Shown in pieces: positions 17,826 through 26,684 of a stretch of 27,625 bases of DNA (position 1 is its first letter; each line of letters begins with the position of its first letter). The DNA is taken from the NCBI GenBank assembly GCA_012270355.1, contig JAAXIL010000002.1, positions 3,809-31,433 on the forward strand, in the 5' to 3' direction. This DNA is from Psychrobacter sp. (GTDB lineage Bacteria; Pseudomonadota; Gammaproteobacteria; Pseudomonadales; Moraxellaceae). The translations under genes were made by a program, and so were the position numbers. The notes below the pieces were generated by a model. That model did not search any database and was not told the DNA's origin. It was given only the letters and a program-made list of their open reading frames with translations.

Positions 17826-18923
17826 TGCCAGTTTAGCCAACACCGCCTCACCCATCGCTTGACAGCCGACTAAAGACAATCCCTCTTCAGATTTGTCCAA
17901 AATGTCGCCCGTGCGTAGCCCGTCATCCAGTACGTCGCTCACCGCTTGCTCAATGGCAACCGCGGACTCTTCATGCTTGACCGTGTAGCGTAACATCATC
18001 GCTACTGACAAAATCATCGCCAGTGGATTGGCTTTGTCTTGCCCTGCTATGTCGGGGGCACTGCCATGACAGGGCTCATACATGCCTTTGCCGTTTTCAT
18101 CAAGACTGGCTGATGGCAACATGCCAATCGAGCCTGTGAGCATACCTGCCTCGTCGGATAAAATATCGCCAAACATATTGCCCGTTACCATCACGTCAAA
18201 CTGTTTCGGGTCTTTGATGAGTTGCATGCAAGCGTTGTCGGCGTACATATGCGACAGTTCAACGTCGCGATAGTCTGCCTCGCCCATTTCGGTGATGGTT
18301 TGCTTCCAAAGCTCAGTCACTTCTAACACGTTGGCTTTGTCCACCGAGCAGAGTTTAGCTTTTTTCCCCGACGCTTTGGCACGAGTTTGAGCCATTTCAA
18401 ACGCTACCTTACCGATGCGTTTAATCTCAGGCGTGGTGTAGGTCATGGTGTTATAGCCGTGCTTATCGCCATTATCTAGCGTCTCAATCCCCCGAGGTTC
18501 ACCAAAATAGATACCGCCTGTTAGTTCCCGTACAATTAACAAATCCAACCCATTGATAATTTCAGGCTTAATGCTTGACGCCCCTGCCAACTGGGGATAG
18601 AGCTTCGCCACTCGCAAATTGGCGAACAAACCCAACTCGCTACGGATTTTTAGCAAACCTCGCTCAGGGCGAATGCTTCGCTCAATGGTGTCCCATTTAT
18701 AGCCACCAACGGCACCAAGCAATACCGCATCGGCATCACGGGCTTTGGCAAGCGTTTCATCTGGCAATGGCACGCCATGCTCATCAATCGCACATCCGCC
18801 AATCAACGCGTCATCGAGGGTTAAACCGAGTTCAAATTTGTCGTTAACTTTATTTAAAACAGCAACCGCTTGGCTCATAATTTCTGTGCCAATGCCATCG
18901 CCTGCAAGGGTTAAAATTTTCAT
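17823..18923 (-). CDS. leuB: 3-isopropylmalate dehydrogenase
   Basis: This enzyme oxidises and decarboxylates 3-isopropylmalate to 2-oxoisocaproate with NAD+ in leucine synthesis. It has 366 residues, the normal length. Seen are GDGIGTEIM at the N-terminus, [21 protein letters not shown] with LFANLR (substrate-binding arginines), [19 protein letters not shown] (catalytic lysine), [15 protein letters not shown] (metal aspartates) and [12 protein letters not shown]. The ATG at 18923 has AGGAAA upstream. It is the last gene of the minus-strand leu cluster, but a PIN-domain remnant separates it from leuD. Confidence 0.96.
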   Translation of the reverse strand: MKILTLAGDGIGTEIMSQAVAVLNKVNDKFELGLTLDDALIGGCAIDEHGVPLPDETLAKARDADAVLLGAVGGYKWDTIERSIRPERGLLKIRSELGLFANLRVAKLYPQLAGASSIKPEIINGLDLLIVRELTGGIYFGEPRGIETLDNGDKHGYNTMTYTTPEIKRIGKVAFEMAQTRAKASGKKAKLCSVDKANVLEVTELWKQTITEMGEADYRDVELSHMYADNACMQLIKDPKQFDVMVTGNMFGDILSDEAGMLTGSIGMLPSASLDENGKGMYEPCHGSAPDIAGQDKANPLAMILSVAMMLRYTVKHEESAVAIEQAVSDVLDDGLRTGDILDKSEEGLSLVGCQAMGEAVLAKLA

Positions 18924-18936
18924 GGTTTTCCTGTAT

Positions 18937-19320
18937 TTATTGGATAGAAGTTTGTTTTACGTTGAACATTAATTTAGAATTAAAATTGGTTAATATAATT
19001 TTTTCAAAAGCCATATGATTCGATGCTTTATTGTCAAATGTAATCACTGGTATCGCATTTTCCAACTGACACTGCATTGCAATTAGAAAATCGGATAAAT
19101 CATAATTATTATCTCGTGCCTCAATAAGCATTTGCTTTAACTCATTATGATTTTCAGCCTTGATAAATTCGGTACTTAAAAGCATTAGAAAACTTTCGAT
19201 AATAGATTGACGTTCAACATCATATCGACTTTTTAGAACCCAATTAAGCTCTAAAAAAACCAACAGGGGGATGAAAGCTTGTTCGTCATTCTCTTTTAGA
19301 TGTCTAAAAATTTTTAGCAC
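18937..19320 (-). pseudogene. PIN-domain (VapC-like) toxin remnant, N-terminally truncated
   Basis: This 127-codon frame opens with a GTG at 19320. It matches the middle and end of a PIN-domain ribonuclease: AFIPLLVFLELNWVLKSRY carries the second acidic site, YDLSDFLIA the third, and PVITFDNKAS the last. The N-terminal strand with the first catalytic aspartate (the DTN motif) is missing. Upstream the frame continues only six codons (DDTYAK) to a TAA at 19339-19341, and no start with DTN is found in the 50 bases before leuD ends. No antitoxin-like gene accompanies it, and there is no clear ribosome-binding site at the GTG. Its codons are AT-richer than those of the leu genes. I read it as a dead toxin piece inside the leu operon; translation of a stub is possible but it should not be an active nuclease. 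Confidence 0.65.
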
Positions 19321-19370
19321 CTTTGCGTAGGTATCATCTTACTTCCTTACAACAAAGTAAACTTAAATTC

Positions 19371-20018
19371 TTAAACCAATTCTGCAAACACCCACGGGGT
19401 TTTTTCTTTCATTTTGGCTTCATAGGCTGCAATGGAATCGCTTTGTTGCAAGGTTAAGCCAATATCGTCTAAGCCATTGATCAAACAATGCTTGCGAAAC
19501 TCATCGACTTCAAAGCCAAATTCCTCACCACTTGGTGTAATCACCACTTGCCGTTCTAGGTCAGCAGTGAGTTCATAGCCAACGTTTGCTTCACACTCAA
19601 CAAATAACTGCTCGACAATCTCTTCAGATAACACAATTGGCAACATACCATTTTTAAAGCAGTTGTTATAAAAAATGTCGGCAAAACTTGGGGCAATGAC
19701 GGTACGAAAGCCGTATTCAGACAATGCCCACGGAGCATGCTCTCGGCTTGAGCCACAACCAAAATTTTTGCGAGTCAGCAGAATGGTCGCCCCCGCATAG
19801 CGAGGTTGATTTAATACAAAATCAGGATTTAGGGGACGTTTTGAGTTATTTTGTCCAGGATAGCCTTCGTCAAGATATCGCCATTCGTCAAACAGGTTAA
19901 CGCCAAAGCCTGTGCGTTTGATGGACTTCAAAAACTGCTTTGGGATAATTTGGTCGGTGTCCACGTTTGAACGGTCAAGGGGGCAAACGATGCCCGTTTG
20001 TGTGTTGTAGGCTTGCAT
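19371..20018 (-). CDS. leuD: 3-isopropylmalate dehydratase small subunit
   Basis: The small, swivelling subunit pairs with LeuC to isomerise 2-isopropylmalate to 3-isopropylmalate. It has 215 residues, within the usual 200-215. Typical segments are [20 protein letters not shown] at the N-terminus, [33 protein letters not shown] in the middle (the conserved GCGSSREHA substrate loop) and [17 protein letters not shown]. The ATG at 20018 has AAGGAAC upstream. It lies 37 bases downstream of the small unknown ORF that separates it from leuC. Confidence 0.96.
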   Translation of the reverse strand: MQAYNTQTGIVCPLDRSNVDTDQIIPKQFLKSIKRTGFGVNLFDEWRYLDEGYPGQNNSKRPLNPDFVLNQPRYAGATILLTRKNFGCGSSREHAPWALSEYGFRTVIAPSFADIFYNNCFKNGMLPIVLSEEIVEQLFVECEANVGYELTADLERQVVITPSGEEFGFEVDEFRKHCLINGLDDIGLTLQQSDSIAAYEAKMKEKTPWVFAELV

Positions 20019-20055
20019 ATTGTTCCTTCTTTTAAACTATCAAATATTATTAGGT

Positions 20056-20280
20056 TTAATGAAACCCTAAAATCACTGCCACATCTTCAATGCTTAGTTT
20101 TCGCACCAACTGTTGCTCTTCTGGAGTCATGCGATTGGTATGTTCTTTAAGCATCGTATGCACACCCCGAGCGACTTCATTGGTGCTAGCATAATACAAA
20201 TTAGGGTCTTGAGCGGACAGTTTGGCTAAATACCTCTCCACAAGGGCTTTACGCTCATTGGCTTTGGTAGGTTCATTCAT
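20056..20280 (-). CDS. Small hypothetical protein between leuC and leuD
   Basis: This is a 74-residue predicted soluble, helical protein, MNEPTKANERKALVERYLAK at the start and EEQQLVRKLSIEDVAVILGFH at the end. It is charged, with no cysteines, signal peptide or membrane segment, and I do not recognise a family. Its ATG follows the leuC stop codon with no gap (TAA then ATG), so it is very likely translated by coupling to leuC. Position inside leuCD suggests a role linked to isopropylmalate isomerase or leucine metabolism, but this is inference only. The charged coding sequence and tight coupling argue for a real gene. Confidence 0.7.
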   Translation of the reverse strand: MNEPTKANERKALVERYLAKLSAQDPNLYYASTNEVARGVHTMLKEHTNRMTPEEQQLVRKLSIEDVAVILGFH

Positions 20281-21720
20281 TTAAAACTCCCTCACATCCA
20301 CAAACCGACCTGCAATCGCTGCCGCCGCTGCCATCGCAGGACTCACCAAATGCGTCCGTCCACCGTTGCCTTGCCGACCTTCAAAGTTACGGTTTGAGGT
20401 ACTGGCACAATGCTCTTTAGGTTGTAGTTTATCGGCATTCATCGCCAAACACATTGAACAGCCCGGTTCGCGCCATTCAAACCCTGCTTCAACAAACACC
20501 TTGTCTAAACCCTCGCTTTCGGCTTGTTGCTTGACCTGCCCTGAACCTGCCACAACAATCGCCTCTTTGACGGTGTCTGCGACTTTGCGACCTTTAATCA
20601 CGCTGGCAGCCGCTCGCATATCTTCAATGCGTGAGTTGGTACACGAACCGATAAATACACGGTCAAGTTGAATCTCGCTAATCGGTTGTCCTTCATTCAA
20701 TCCCATATATTCGTACGCTCGTGTCCATGCTTCCCGTTGCACCTCGTCTCGTGCGTCGTTTAAGGTTGGCACGGTTTGCGTCACATCCACCACCATTTCA
20801 GGCGACGTGCCCCACGACACTTGCGGAGCAATCTCACTGCCGTCCATTTCTATCACGGTGTCAAAGTGAGCGTCAGCGTCCGAATGCAAGGTTTGCCAAT
20901 AGTCCACTGCCTTTTCCCACGCCTCACCCGTTGGAGCATATGGGCGACCTTTCACATAGTCGATGGTGATGTCGTCCACCGCAACCATGCCGACCCGTGC
21001 TCCTGCTTCAATCGCCATGTTACACACGGTCATGCGACCTTCCATGCTCATGTTACGGAACACTTGCCCTGCAAACTCAATGGCGTGTCCTGTGCCACCT
21101 GCTGTGCCGATTTTGGCAATAATTGCGAGCACCACATCTTTGGGGGTCACGCCTTCGCCCAACTCACCATCGACTTTAATGAGCATGTTTTTCATTTTGG
21201 ACTGCACGAGGCATTGCGTCGCCAAAACATGCTCGACCTCAGAGGTGCCAATACCGTGTGCCAAACATCCTAACGCCCCATGTGTGGCAGTGTGCGAATC
21301 GCCACACACCACCGTCATACCAGGCAATACCAAGCCTTGCTCAGGACCGACGACATGCACGATGCCTTGACGAGGGTCATTGATCGCAAATTCAGTGATA
21401 TTAAACTTATCACAATTGTCATCGAGCGTTTTAACCTGCAAGCGAGACACATCGTCTTTAATGCCCGATACACCTTCAGATCTTTCTTGCGTTGTGGTCG
21501 GCACATTGTGGTCAGGCGTGGCAATGTTTGCCGACAATCGCCATGGCTCCCGATTGGCGAGACTCAAGCCCTCAAAGGCTTGCGGACTGGTGACTTCATG
21601 CAATAAATGACGGTCGATATAAATCAAACTTGACCCGTCATCTCGCTGACTGACTAAATGAGCATCCCAAAGTTTGTCGTAAAGGGTTTTGCTGGCGGTG
21701 GTACTTTGCTGGCTGGACAT
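20281..21720 (-). CDS. leuC: 3-isopropylmalate dehydratase large subunit
   Basis: This is the aconitase-family large subunit of isopropylmalate isomerase, 479 residues. The three cysteines that hold the [4Fe-4S] cluster are C360 ([12 protein letters not shown]) and C421/C424 ([11 protein letters not shown]). [32 protein letters not shown] and [12 protein letters not shown] are also characteristic. The ATG at 21720 has AAGGAAAA upstream. It is the first gene of the minus-strand cluster leuC-orf74-leuD-(PIN remnant)-leuB; leuA is not in the window. A candidate promoter lies at 21814-21842 and a LysR gene is divergent from it. Confidence 0.97.
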   Translation of the reverse strand: MSSQQSTTASKTLYDKLWDAHLVSQRDDGSSLIYIDRHLLHEVTSPQAFEGLSLANREPWRLSANIATPDHNVPTTTQERSEGVSGIKDDVSRLQVKTLDDNCDKFNITEFAINDPRQGIVHVVGPEQGLVLPGMTVVCGDSHTATHGALGCLAHGIGTSEVEHVLATQCLVQSKMKNMLIKVDGELGEGVTPKDVVLAIIAKIGTAGGTGHAIEFAGQVFRNMSMEGRMTVCNMAIEAGARVGMVAVDDITIDYVKGRPYAPTGEAWEKAVDYWQTLHSDADAHFDTVIEMDGSEIAPQVSWGTSPEMVVDVTQTVPTLNDARDEVQREAWTRAYEYMGLNEGQPISEIQLDRVFIGSCTNSRIEDMRAAASVIKGRKVADTVKEAIVVAGSGQVKQQAESEGLDKVFVEAGFEWREPGCSMCLAMNADKLQPKEHCASTSNRNFEGRQGNGGRTHLVSPAMAAAAAIAGRFVDVREF

Positions 21721-21813
21721 AATTTTTCCTTCTTCACTTGTATCTTACATCTAGTTTATACCTAGACATCGCAATCATGCGTACTACTTCAATAAGCTTA
21801 ACATTTACGTCAA

Positions 21814-21842
21814 TTCATACATCATTAAGTCCATCTTGGCAA
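21814..21842 (-). promoter_or_regulatory. Candidate sigma70 promoter of the leuC cluster
   Basis: On the minus strand TTGCCA (21837-21842), a 17-base spacer and TATGAA (21814-21819) face leuC. The leader would be about 87 bases and contains a small TCTAG/CTAGA hairpin at 21750-21766. Confidence 0.42.
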
Positions 21843-21936
21843 TTAAAGTAATTTAAACTAACTATTTGAATATATTATTTTGCCAAAGTTGTTTTGGTGT
21901 CTGTCGAGATCACCGCAATGATGCTTATTTTTGAAA

Positions 21937-21954
21937 CACATTATTCTTAATGTG
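21937..21954. promoter_or_regulatory. Inverted repeat, candidate operator
   Basis: CACATTA-N4-TAATGTG is a perfect 7-bp dyad lying between the proposed leuC and lysR promoters. It could be a regulator site, but it does not fit a symmetric T-N11-A LysR box. Confidence 0.35.
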
Positions 21955-22009
21955 CAGGTTGTGATTATAACAATTCACTTATATAATTAAAATTGATGAT
22001 TTTTATTGA

Positions 22010-22039
22010 TTGAAAAACTTTTGATTTATTATTTATAGT
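22010..22039 (+). promoter_or_regulatory. Candidate sigma70 promoter of the lysR gene
   Basis: TTGAAA (22010-22015), an 18-base spacer and TATAGT (22034-22039) face the LysR gene, with five of six matches in each box. The leader would be about 45 bases. Confidence 0.42.
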
Positions 22040-22090
22040 TTATCATTACCCAACTGTTATCTGTTTATCGCCAGTCAACGAGCCAGCCTT

Positions 22091-22984
22091 ATGAACACCA
22101 CCAACCTCAACACCTTTATTACGGTCATGCAAACAGGCAGTATTTCGAATGCGGCGGAGAAACTCTTTATTACTCAGCCTGCTGTGAGTAAACGGATTAA
22201 AAACTTAGAAGATGAGTTTAAGGTGACGCTGTTTGATACGCTTGGGCGGGGCATCGTACCCACTGATGCGGCAAATGAGTTGTTACCGCACGCCAAACGC
22301 TGGCTGGAAGACTACGATAATTTCAAAATCAACATACAAAACTCGCAGCACACCGTGTCGGGTAAACTGACGATTGGCACGAGCCATCATATCGGGTTGC
22401 ATCACTTGCCACCCGTCTTGCGACATTTCATCCAGACCTATCCAGCCGTGCAACTGGACGTGCATTTTGTGGATAGTGAGACCGCCCATAAAGCGGTACT
22501 CGATGGTGAATTGTCCATGGCGTTTCTGACGTTACCGCCTGTTTATGACAAACGCCTCACCTATCATACACTGTGGTCAGACCCATTATATTTCGTGACA
22601 GGAGCCATCTCACCATTGGCACATAAGCACGACATCACGCTTGAAAGACTGGCACATTATCCCGCCATCTTGCCTGCTGCCAACACGTTTACCAGTCAAA
22701 TCACGCTGGCTGAATTTGCCAAGCACAACCTGAAACCCTATGCAACGATGAGCACCAATCCACTAGAGTCGATTCGCATGCTCGTGTCGGTGGGTTTGGG
22801 ATGGTCGGTGTTGCCGCAAACGCTTATCAATCAAGAAATTGCTCATATCGATATGGCTCAAACCATTGAACTACAGCGTTACTTAGGCGTGGTACTAAAC
22901 CCGAATTTGACTCGCTCGGCAACTGTGGATGCACTCATGAACATGCTTTCACCGATTAATATTCAACAAAATGATGAGCCATAA
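22091..22984 (+). CDS. LysR-type transcriptional regulator divergent from leuC
   Basis: This 297-residue regulator has an N-terminal helix-turn-helix (LNTFITVMQTGSISNAAEKL, then FITQPAVSKRIKNLEDEF, about residues 6-45) and the usual FDTLGRGIVPTDAA wing. The ligand-binding domain starts near 88 (VSGKLTIGTSHHIGLHHLP). The helix-turn-helix and TIG-SHHIG segments resemble the CysB/CbbR/CynR branch. It is transcribed away from leuC across 370 bases, so control of the leucine cluster is the obvious guess; the ligand is unknown. A terminator follows, separating it from putP. The ATG at 22091 has only a weak purine-rich upstream sequence. Confidence 0.92.
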   Translation: MNTTNLNTFITVMQTGSISNAAEKLFITQPAVSKRIKNLEDEFKVTLFDTLGRGIVPTDAANELLPHAKRWLEDYDNFKINIQNSQHTVSGKLTIGTSHHIGLHHLPPVLRHFIQTYPAVQLDVHFVDSETAHKAVLDGELSMAFLTLPPVYDKRLTYHTLWSDPLYFVTGAISPLAHKHDITLERLAHYPAILPAANTFTSQITLAEFAKHNLKPYATMSTNPLESIRMLVSVGLGWSVLPQTLINQEIAHIDMAQTIELQRYLGVVLNPNLTRSATVDALMNMLSPINIQQNDEP

Positions 22985-23107
22985 GCACGGGAAGACGGTT
23001 TCCCCATATTCTTATTGGAATAAATCACTGTAACAAACTGCCTTCGCTTAATAGCAACAGATGCGTTACAATACTGTCTTAGATGTTTACATATTTTTTA
23101 AAGTTAG

Positions 23108-23137
23108 CCATTATGCCGATGACATAATGGTTTTTTT
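23108..23137 (+). terminator. rho-independent terminator of the lysR gene
   Basis: A perfect 8-bp stem (23108-23115 with 23123-23130) with a 7-base loop is followed by seven T. It lies between the LysR gene and putP and indicates separate transcription. Confidence 0.78.
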
Positions 23138-23191
23138 ATTGAGGCAGTTGACACCCTTTCGATGATTGTCCACTGCTCTAAGGAAGGTTTT

Positions 23192-24688
23192 ATGAATGGA
23201 ATAGATACGGGCGTGCTTCTCTCGCTCGGCTTATATTTTTTGGTCATGATTGGCATTGGCGTATATGCCTATTTTAAGCAGAACAACGACTCTGAAGGCT
23301 ACATGCTTGGTGGGCGTAATCTTAGCCCTGCGGTCACCGCTCTTTCAGCGGGTGCGTCAGATATGTCAGGCTGGTTGCTACTCGGTTTGCCAGGCTATAT
23401 GTATGCGTCGGGAATCGTAAGCATTTGGATTGCCCTCGGTTTGACGATTGGGGCGTTTTTAAACTATTTGATTGTTGCTCCTCGTCTTCGGGTTTATACC
23501 GAAGTGGCAGACAACGCCATCACCCTACCCGACTATTTTGCCAACCGTTTTGCTGATAAATCACATTTGCTTCGCATCATCTCAGCGTTGGTGATTATTT
23601 TATTTTTCACTGTTTATACGGCAGCCAGTCTGGTCGCAGGTGGCAAGTTGTTTGAAAGCTCGCTCAATTTATCGTATGGCACAGGACTGTGGGTCACCGC
23701 TGGCGTGGTCGTGGCTTATACCTTGTTTGGCGGTTTTTTAGCCGTGTCGATGACCGACTTTGTGCAGGGGGTCATCATGCTCCTTGCGATGGTAATCGTA
23801 CCGATTGTGGCGTTTACAGATTTGGGTGGCATCGGAGCAACCACAACTGCCATTCAAAACATCGACCCAGAGATGCTCAATCTCACTAATGGGGTTGGAT
23901 TTATGGCGATTGTCTCGCTAATGGCTTGGGGCTTGGGTTACTTTGGACAACCACATATCATCGTACGATTTATGGCAATTCGTTCGGTCAAAGATGTGCC
24001 AACCGCTCGTAACATTGGCATGGCATGGATGATTATCAGCTTAATTGGAGCGTTGGCGGTTGGGTTTGCAGGGCGTGCCTATGTGCAAAAAACTGCCATG
24101 ACCTTAGATGATCCCGAAACCATCTTTATCTTGTTCACGCAGTTTTTATTCCACCCCTTGGTGTCAGGCTTCTTATTGGCTGCCATTTTAGCGGCAATCA
24201 TGAGTACCATTTCCTCACAGCTTTTGGTGGTATCAAGTTCGCTCACCAAAGATGTATATAAGCTATTTTTAGATAAAGATGCCAGCGAATCTCGCCAAGT
24301 GTTGGTCGGACGCATCTCAGTAATAGTCGTGGCTGTGATATCCATCATGTTGGCATCTAACCCTGACAGCTCTGTGCTTGGCTTGGTGTCAAACGCTTGG
24401 GCAGGTTTTGGAGCGGCGTTTGGTCCCTTGGTCATCATCAGCTTAATGTGGAAACGCATGAACCGCAATGGAGCTTTAGCAGGTATGATTGTCGGTGCGT
24501 TGACGGTGATTTTCTGGATTTATGGTGGCATGAGCATAGGCGAAACGCCACTAAACGACTGGTTATATGCTATCGTTCCTGGCTTTATTCTAAGTACCAT
24601 CGCTATTATTGTGGTGAGTCTGGCAACAGGTGAGCCTAGCGAACGCATTAAATCGCAATTTGATGAGATGAAAATAAACTTGCGTTAA
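23192..24688 (+). CDS. putP: Sodium/proline symporter
   Basis: This inner-membrane solute:sodium symporter (SSS family) for proline uptake has 498 residues and about 13 hydrophobic segments. The start is the ATG at 23192, preceded by AAGGAAGG; an in-frame ATG at 23162 lacks that. PutP signatures are GYMLGGRNLSPAVTALSAGA then SDMSGWLLLGLPG, with the Na+-site aspartate at D57, LPDYFANRF, AYTLFGGFLAVSMTDFVQG, and GYFGQPHIIVRFMAIRS. Close agreement with E. coli PutP in the first 150 residues favours proline over pantothenate or other SSS substrates. putA is not in the window. It is flanked by terminators on both sides, so it is transcribed alone. A TTGACA lies at 23148-23153 but I see no good -10 for it. 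Confidence 0.94.
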   Translation: MNGIDTGVLLSLGLYFLVMIGIGVYAYFKQNNDSEGYMLGGRNLSPAVTALSAGASDMSGWLLLGLPGYMYASGIVSIWIALGLTIGAFLNYLIVAPRLRVYTEVADNAITLPDYFANRFADKSHLLRIISALVIILFFTVYTAASLVAGGKLFESSLNLSYGTGLWVTAGVVVAYTLFGGFLAVSMTDFVQGVIMLLAMVIVPIVAFTDLGGIGATTTAIQNIDPEMLNLTNGVGFMAIVSLMAWGLGYFGQPHIIVRFMAIRSVKDVPTARNIGMAWMIISLIGALAVGFAGRAYVQKTAMTLDDPETIFILFTQFLFHPLVSGFLLAAILAAIMSTISSQLLVVSSSLTKDVYKLFLDKDASESRQVLVGRISVIVVAVISIMLASNPDSSVLGLVSNAWAGFGAAFGPLVIISLMWKRMNRNGALAGMIVGALTVIFWIYGGMSIGETPLNDWLYAIVPGFILSTIAIIVVSLATGEPSERIKSQFDEMKINLR

Positions 24689-24704
24689 TAGTTTGGTTTG
24701 CATT

Positions 24705-24740
24705 AAAAAACCTCGCTCTCATTTGAGAGCGAGGTTTTTT
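24705..24740. terminator. Strong bidirectional terminator between putP and fadL
   Basis: A perfect 16-bp stem (24705-24720 with 24725-24740) has a 4-base loop, a GC-rich core and A/T tails on both sides. It ends both converging genes. Confidence 0.9.
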
Positions 24741-24757
24741 TTATACAAACTTTAGTA

Positions 24758-26356
24758 TTATTGACTTTGATAGGATAATTTCACGCCCATAGCATAACCA
24801 TCATTATCTTCAGCTCTGCTGACAATGGTGTCATCGGGCAATGAACCAGTGGCGTCACCAAACATTAGATATTTTCCGCCTAACGAGACTGCCCATTCAT
24901 CTGTTACATTATATTTAGCACCGCCGCCCACACTCCAATAACCTTCAACAGGCCCCAAAGAAGTGACTGGGTTACCTGCACCGGAATCCCAACCAACCAC
25001 TCCTGATACAGCTAGTTTAGGTGTCAACCGTTTGCCCAAACCTACATCAACTTGCCATTGATCTTCTGAGTAGTTGATTAAGTCTAAACCTTGTGGATAA
25101 CGTAGTTTTGAAGCAGCGTTATAAAGTGGTGGTGTGATTGCAAAATCACTCCAAGGCACCCAGCGTACGTTCAATGTACCTAACAATTGATGCTCTTGAC
25201 TCAAACCAGTTTGAAAATTTAAATTGACCGACTCAGGCGTCGTTACCGTGTTCTCCATCGTCGCAGTTGTAGGAAGACCTTGAGCTGCTAACACAGGGTA
25301 TTCTTCAGCAACATCAGTTTCATGCTCAATTTCAGAACGGTAAGTAAGAGCGGCTTTTAAAGCAATTTCAGGAATGCTGTAAGAAATACCAGCGAGCCAA
25401 CCTGTAGCTAAGTCAGGAGCCACAGTCGCATTGTAGCCAGTCGCAGCACCATATGCATTACCGCGTAGCTTAACATCTGCTTCAGCACGCTGCAGCACAG
25501 GTCCCCCATAAACTTGGAACCGCTTATCTTCACCTAGCTTAACACCACCTATTAAAGAAAGATTATAAGTTCTTACTTCAACTTCCGTATTACCTGCATC
25601 ATTCGTTGCCAGGCTTAGTGCTGTATCTCTGGCCGCTCTAATTCTGTCTAAATCTGCCTTATTTTGCTCAACAAGTTGTCGACCCAATGCCTCAGTTTCA
25701 GGAGGTAGTGGGATTGGGGGGTTGTTAAGTGTGGCTTCACTTTGGGCAATACTTTGCTCACTGGCTGCAATCACTTCATTTATTTGCTCGATAGTGGGAT
25801 ATTCAGGTAGGCTTGCGAAGTTCGCTTGTGAGTTTTGCAGACCGGCTAAAGCACTACTGTAAATAATTTGATTGATTGGATTTGAGTCATTTTGCTGTGC
25901 TGCTTGCAACTGCTCAATCTTATCTCCAGTATTTGCTAATCCTGTTAGCCTGGTATTATCTAATACGCCAGCAGCAACCTTAGCTGAGGTGCCAGTAAAA
26001 TCGTTGTCTCCAGTGTAAGCGGCTTGAGCACCAAATGGTTCATCATATAGCACACCTACGCTAAGAGTGTCATTGACATCTGTTTTAACGCCATAACGGA
26101 AAAAGTCATAATCAGGGGCAATATCATCAAACTCATTGCCTTTTTCGAAGTTCGTTTGACTGCCAAAATCAGCATTATCATGCCCTGTGACATCAGCATC
26201 AATATAGGTATAGACTGCTTCGGCATAAGTGCCATCTTGTAAAAATGCGGACATATCCTGACCAGAACGGTCAAGACCTGCCGACATAGCTTGGGTAGAA
26301 AGGGTGGCTGCAACTACAGCGACAAACAAGCGAGTCGGGGTAAATAAGCGAGACAT
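24758..26356 (-). CDS. FadL-family outer membrane fatty acid transporter
   Basis: This outer-membrane beta-barrel of the FadL/TodX family, which lets long-chain fatty acids or other hydrophobic compounds through, has 532 residues. The signal peptide ends near AMSA-G (residue 26), so the mature protein begins GLDRSGQDMSAFLQDGTYAE, the Moraxellaceae-style FadL start. Barrel signatures include LSVGVLYDEPFGAQAAY, LKAALTYRSEIEHE, VRWVPWSDFAITPP, GWDSGAGNPVTSLGPVEGYW and GGKYLMFGDATG. Residues about 130-255 form a predominantly helical Ala/Gln/Glu-rich insert that E. coli FadL lacks, placed between barrel strands. A strong GGAGGA precedes the ATG at 26356. The 3' half is closely similar to the partial upstream neighbour, so the two are a tandem duplication. 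Confidence 0.92.
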   Translation of the reverse strand: MSRLFTPTRLFVAVVAATLSTQAMSAGLDRSGQDMSAFLQDGTYAEAVYTYIDADVTGHDNADFGSQTNFEKGNEFDDIAPDYDFFRYGVKTDVNDTLSVGVLYDEPFGAQAAYTGDNDFTGTSAKVAAGVLDNTRLTGLANTGDKIEQLQAAQQNDSNPINQIIYSSALAGLQNSQANFASLPEYPTIEQINEVIAASEQSIAQSEATLNNPPIPLPPETEALGRQLVEQNKADLDRIRAARDTALSLATNDAGNTEVEVRTYNLSLIGGVKLGEDKRFQVYGGPVLQRAEADVKLRGNAYGAATGYNATVAPDLATGWLAGISYSIPEIALKAALTYRSEIEHETDVAEEYPVLAAQGLPTTATMENTVTTPESVNLNFQTGLSQEHQLLGTLNVRWVPWSDFAITPPLYNAASKLRYPQGLDLINYSEDQWQVDVGLGKRLTPKLAVSGVVGWDSGAGNPVTSLGPVEGYWSVGGGAKYNVTDEWAVSLGGKYLMFGDATGSLPDDTIVSRAEDNDGYAMGVKLSYQSQ

Positions 26357-26511
26357 ACATCATCCTCCATGATTAAAATAAGTGTGCATCCATGTTACAC
26401 CTAACCCATAAATCCGATGACCCATTGAGAAATACGCAGTGAGTCAATTGGCTGGGATTGATTTGAATGCTTAGGTCATGAAATCACAACCTTTGAAAAA
26501 ATTCCTTAACT

Positions 26512-26540
26512 ATAGTAAACAAACATTGACAGGATGGCAA
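26512..26540 (-). promoter_or_regulatory. Candidate sigma70 promoter of the downstream fadL gene
   Basis: On the minus strand TTGCCA (26535-26540), a 17-base spacer and TACTAT (26512-26517) face the gene. It implies independent transcription from the upstream fadL copy. Confidence 0.5.
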
Positions 26541-26569
26541 TATGTGAATGGCATTTAATTGAATTATAT

Positions 26570-26588
26570 GTTTAAAACGGTTTAAAAC
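26570..26588. repeat. Two direct GTTTAAAAC repeats, 10-bp period
   Basis: GTTTAAAAC occurs at 26570-26578 and 26580-26588, one helical turn apart, about 30 bases upstream of the proposed fadL -35. It may be a regulator site or an AT-rich upstream promoter element. Confidence 0.5.
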
Positions 26589-26621
26589 ATTAGTGTTTGA
26601 CCTAACTCACGCAATTACACA

Positions 26622-26652
26622 TAAAAAAACAACCGTAAAGGTTGCTTTTTTG
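26622..26652 (-). terminator. rho-independent terminator of the upstream fadL gene
   Basis: On the minus strand an 8-bp stem with one G-U pair (core CAACC/GGTTG, 26630-26634 with 26640-26644) and a 5-base loop is followed by a run of T. It lies about 35 bases past the stop at 26685. Confidence 0.7.
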
Positions 26653-26684
26653 TTCACTCTGTAAATACAAAATAACTATTCACC

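Larger units (their letters stand above)
21721..22090. other. Divergent control region between leuC and lysR
   Basis: This 370-base, AT-rich region contains no ORF of note. It holds candidate promoters facing each way and a 7-bp perfect inverted repeat between them. I looked for a leucine-rich leader peptide and attenuator ahead of leuC and did not find one. Confidence 0.55.
26357..26684. other. Intergenic region between tandem fadL genes
   Basis: This 328-base region has no gene. From right to left on the minus strand it contains the terminator of the upstream fadL copy, a tandem 9-bp repeat, a good promoter for the downstream copy and a leader of about 150 bases. Confidence 0.6.

Noticed and set aside
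20776..21370. Plus-strand open frames of 135-165 codons inside leuC
   Set aside because: They are antisense to the conserved LeuC coding sequence, with histidine- and cysteine-rich composition typical of a reverse-frame shadow.
23148..23181. TTGACA ahead of putP as a complete promoter
   Set aside because: No acceptable -10 hexamer occurs 16-18 bases downstream, and the start would fall on the ribosome-binding site.
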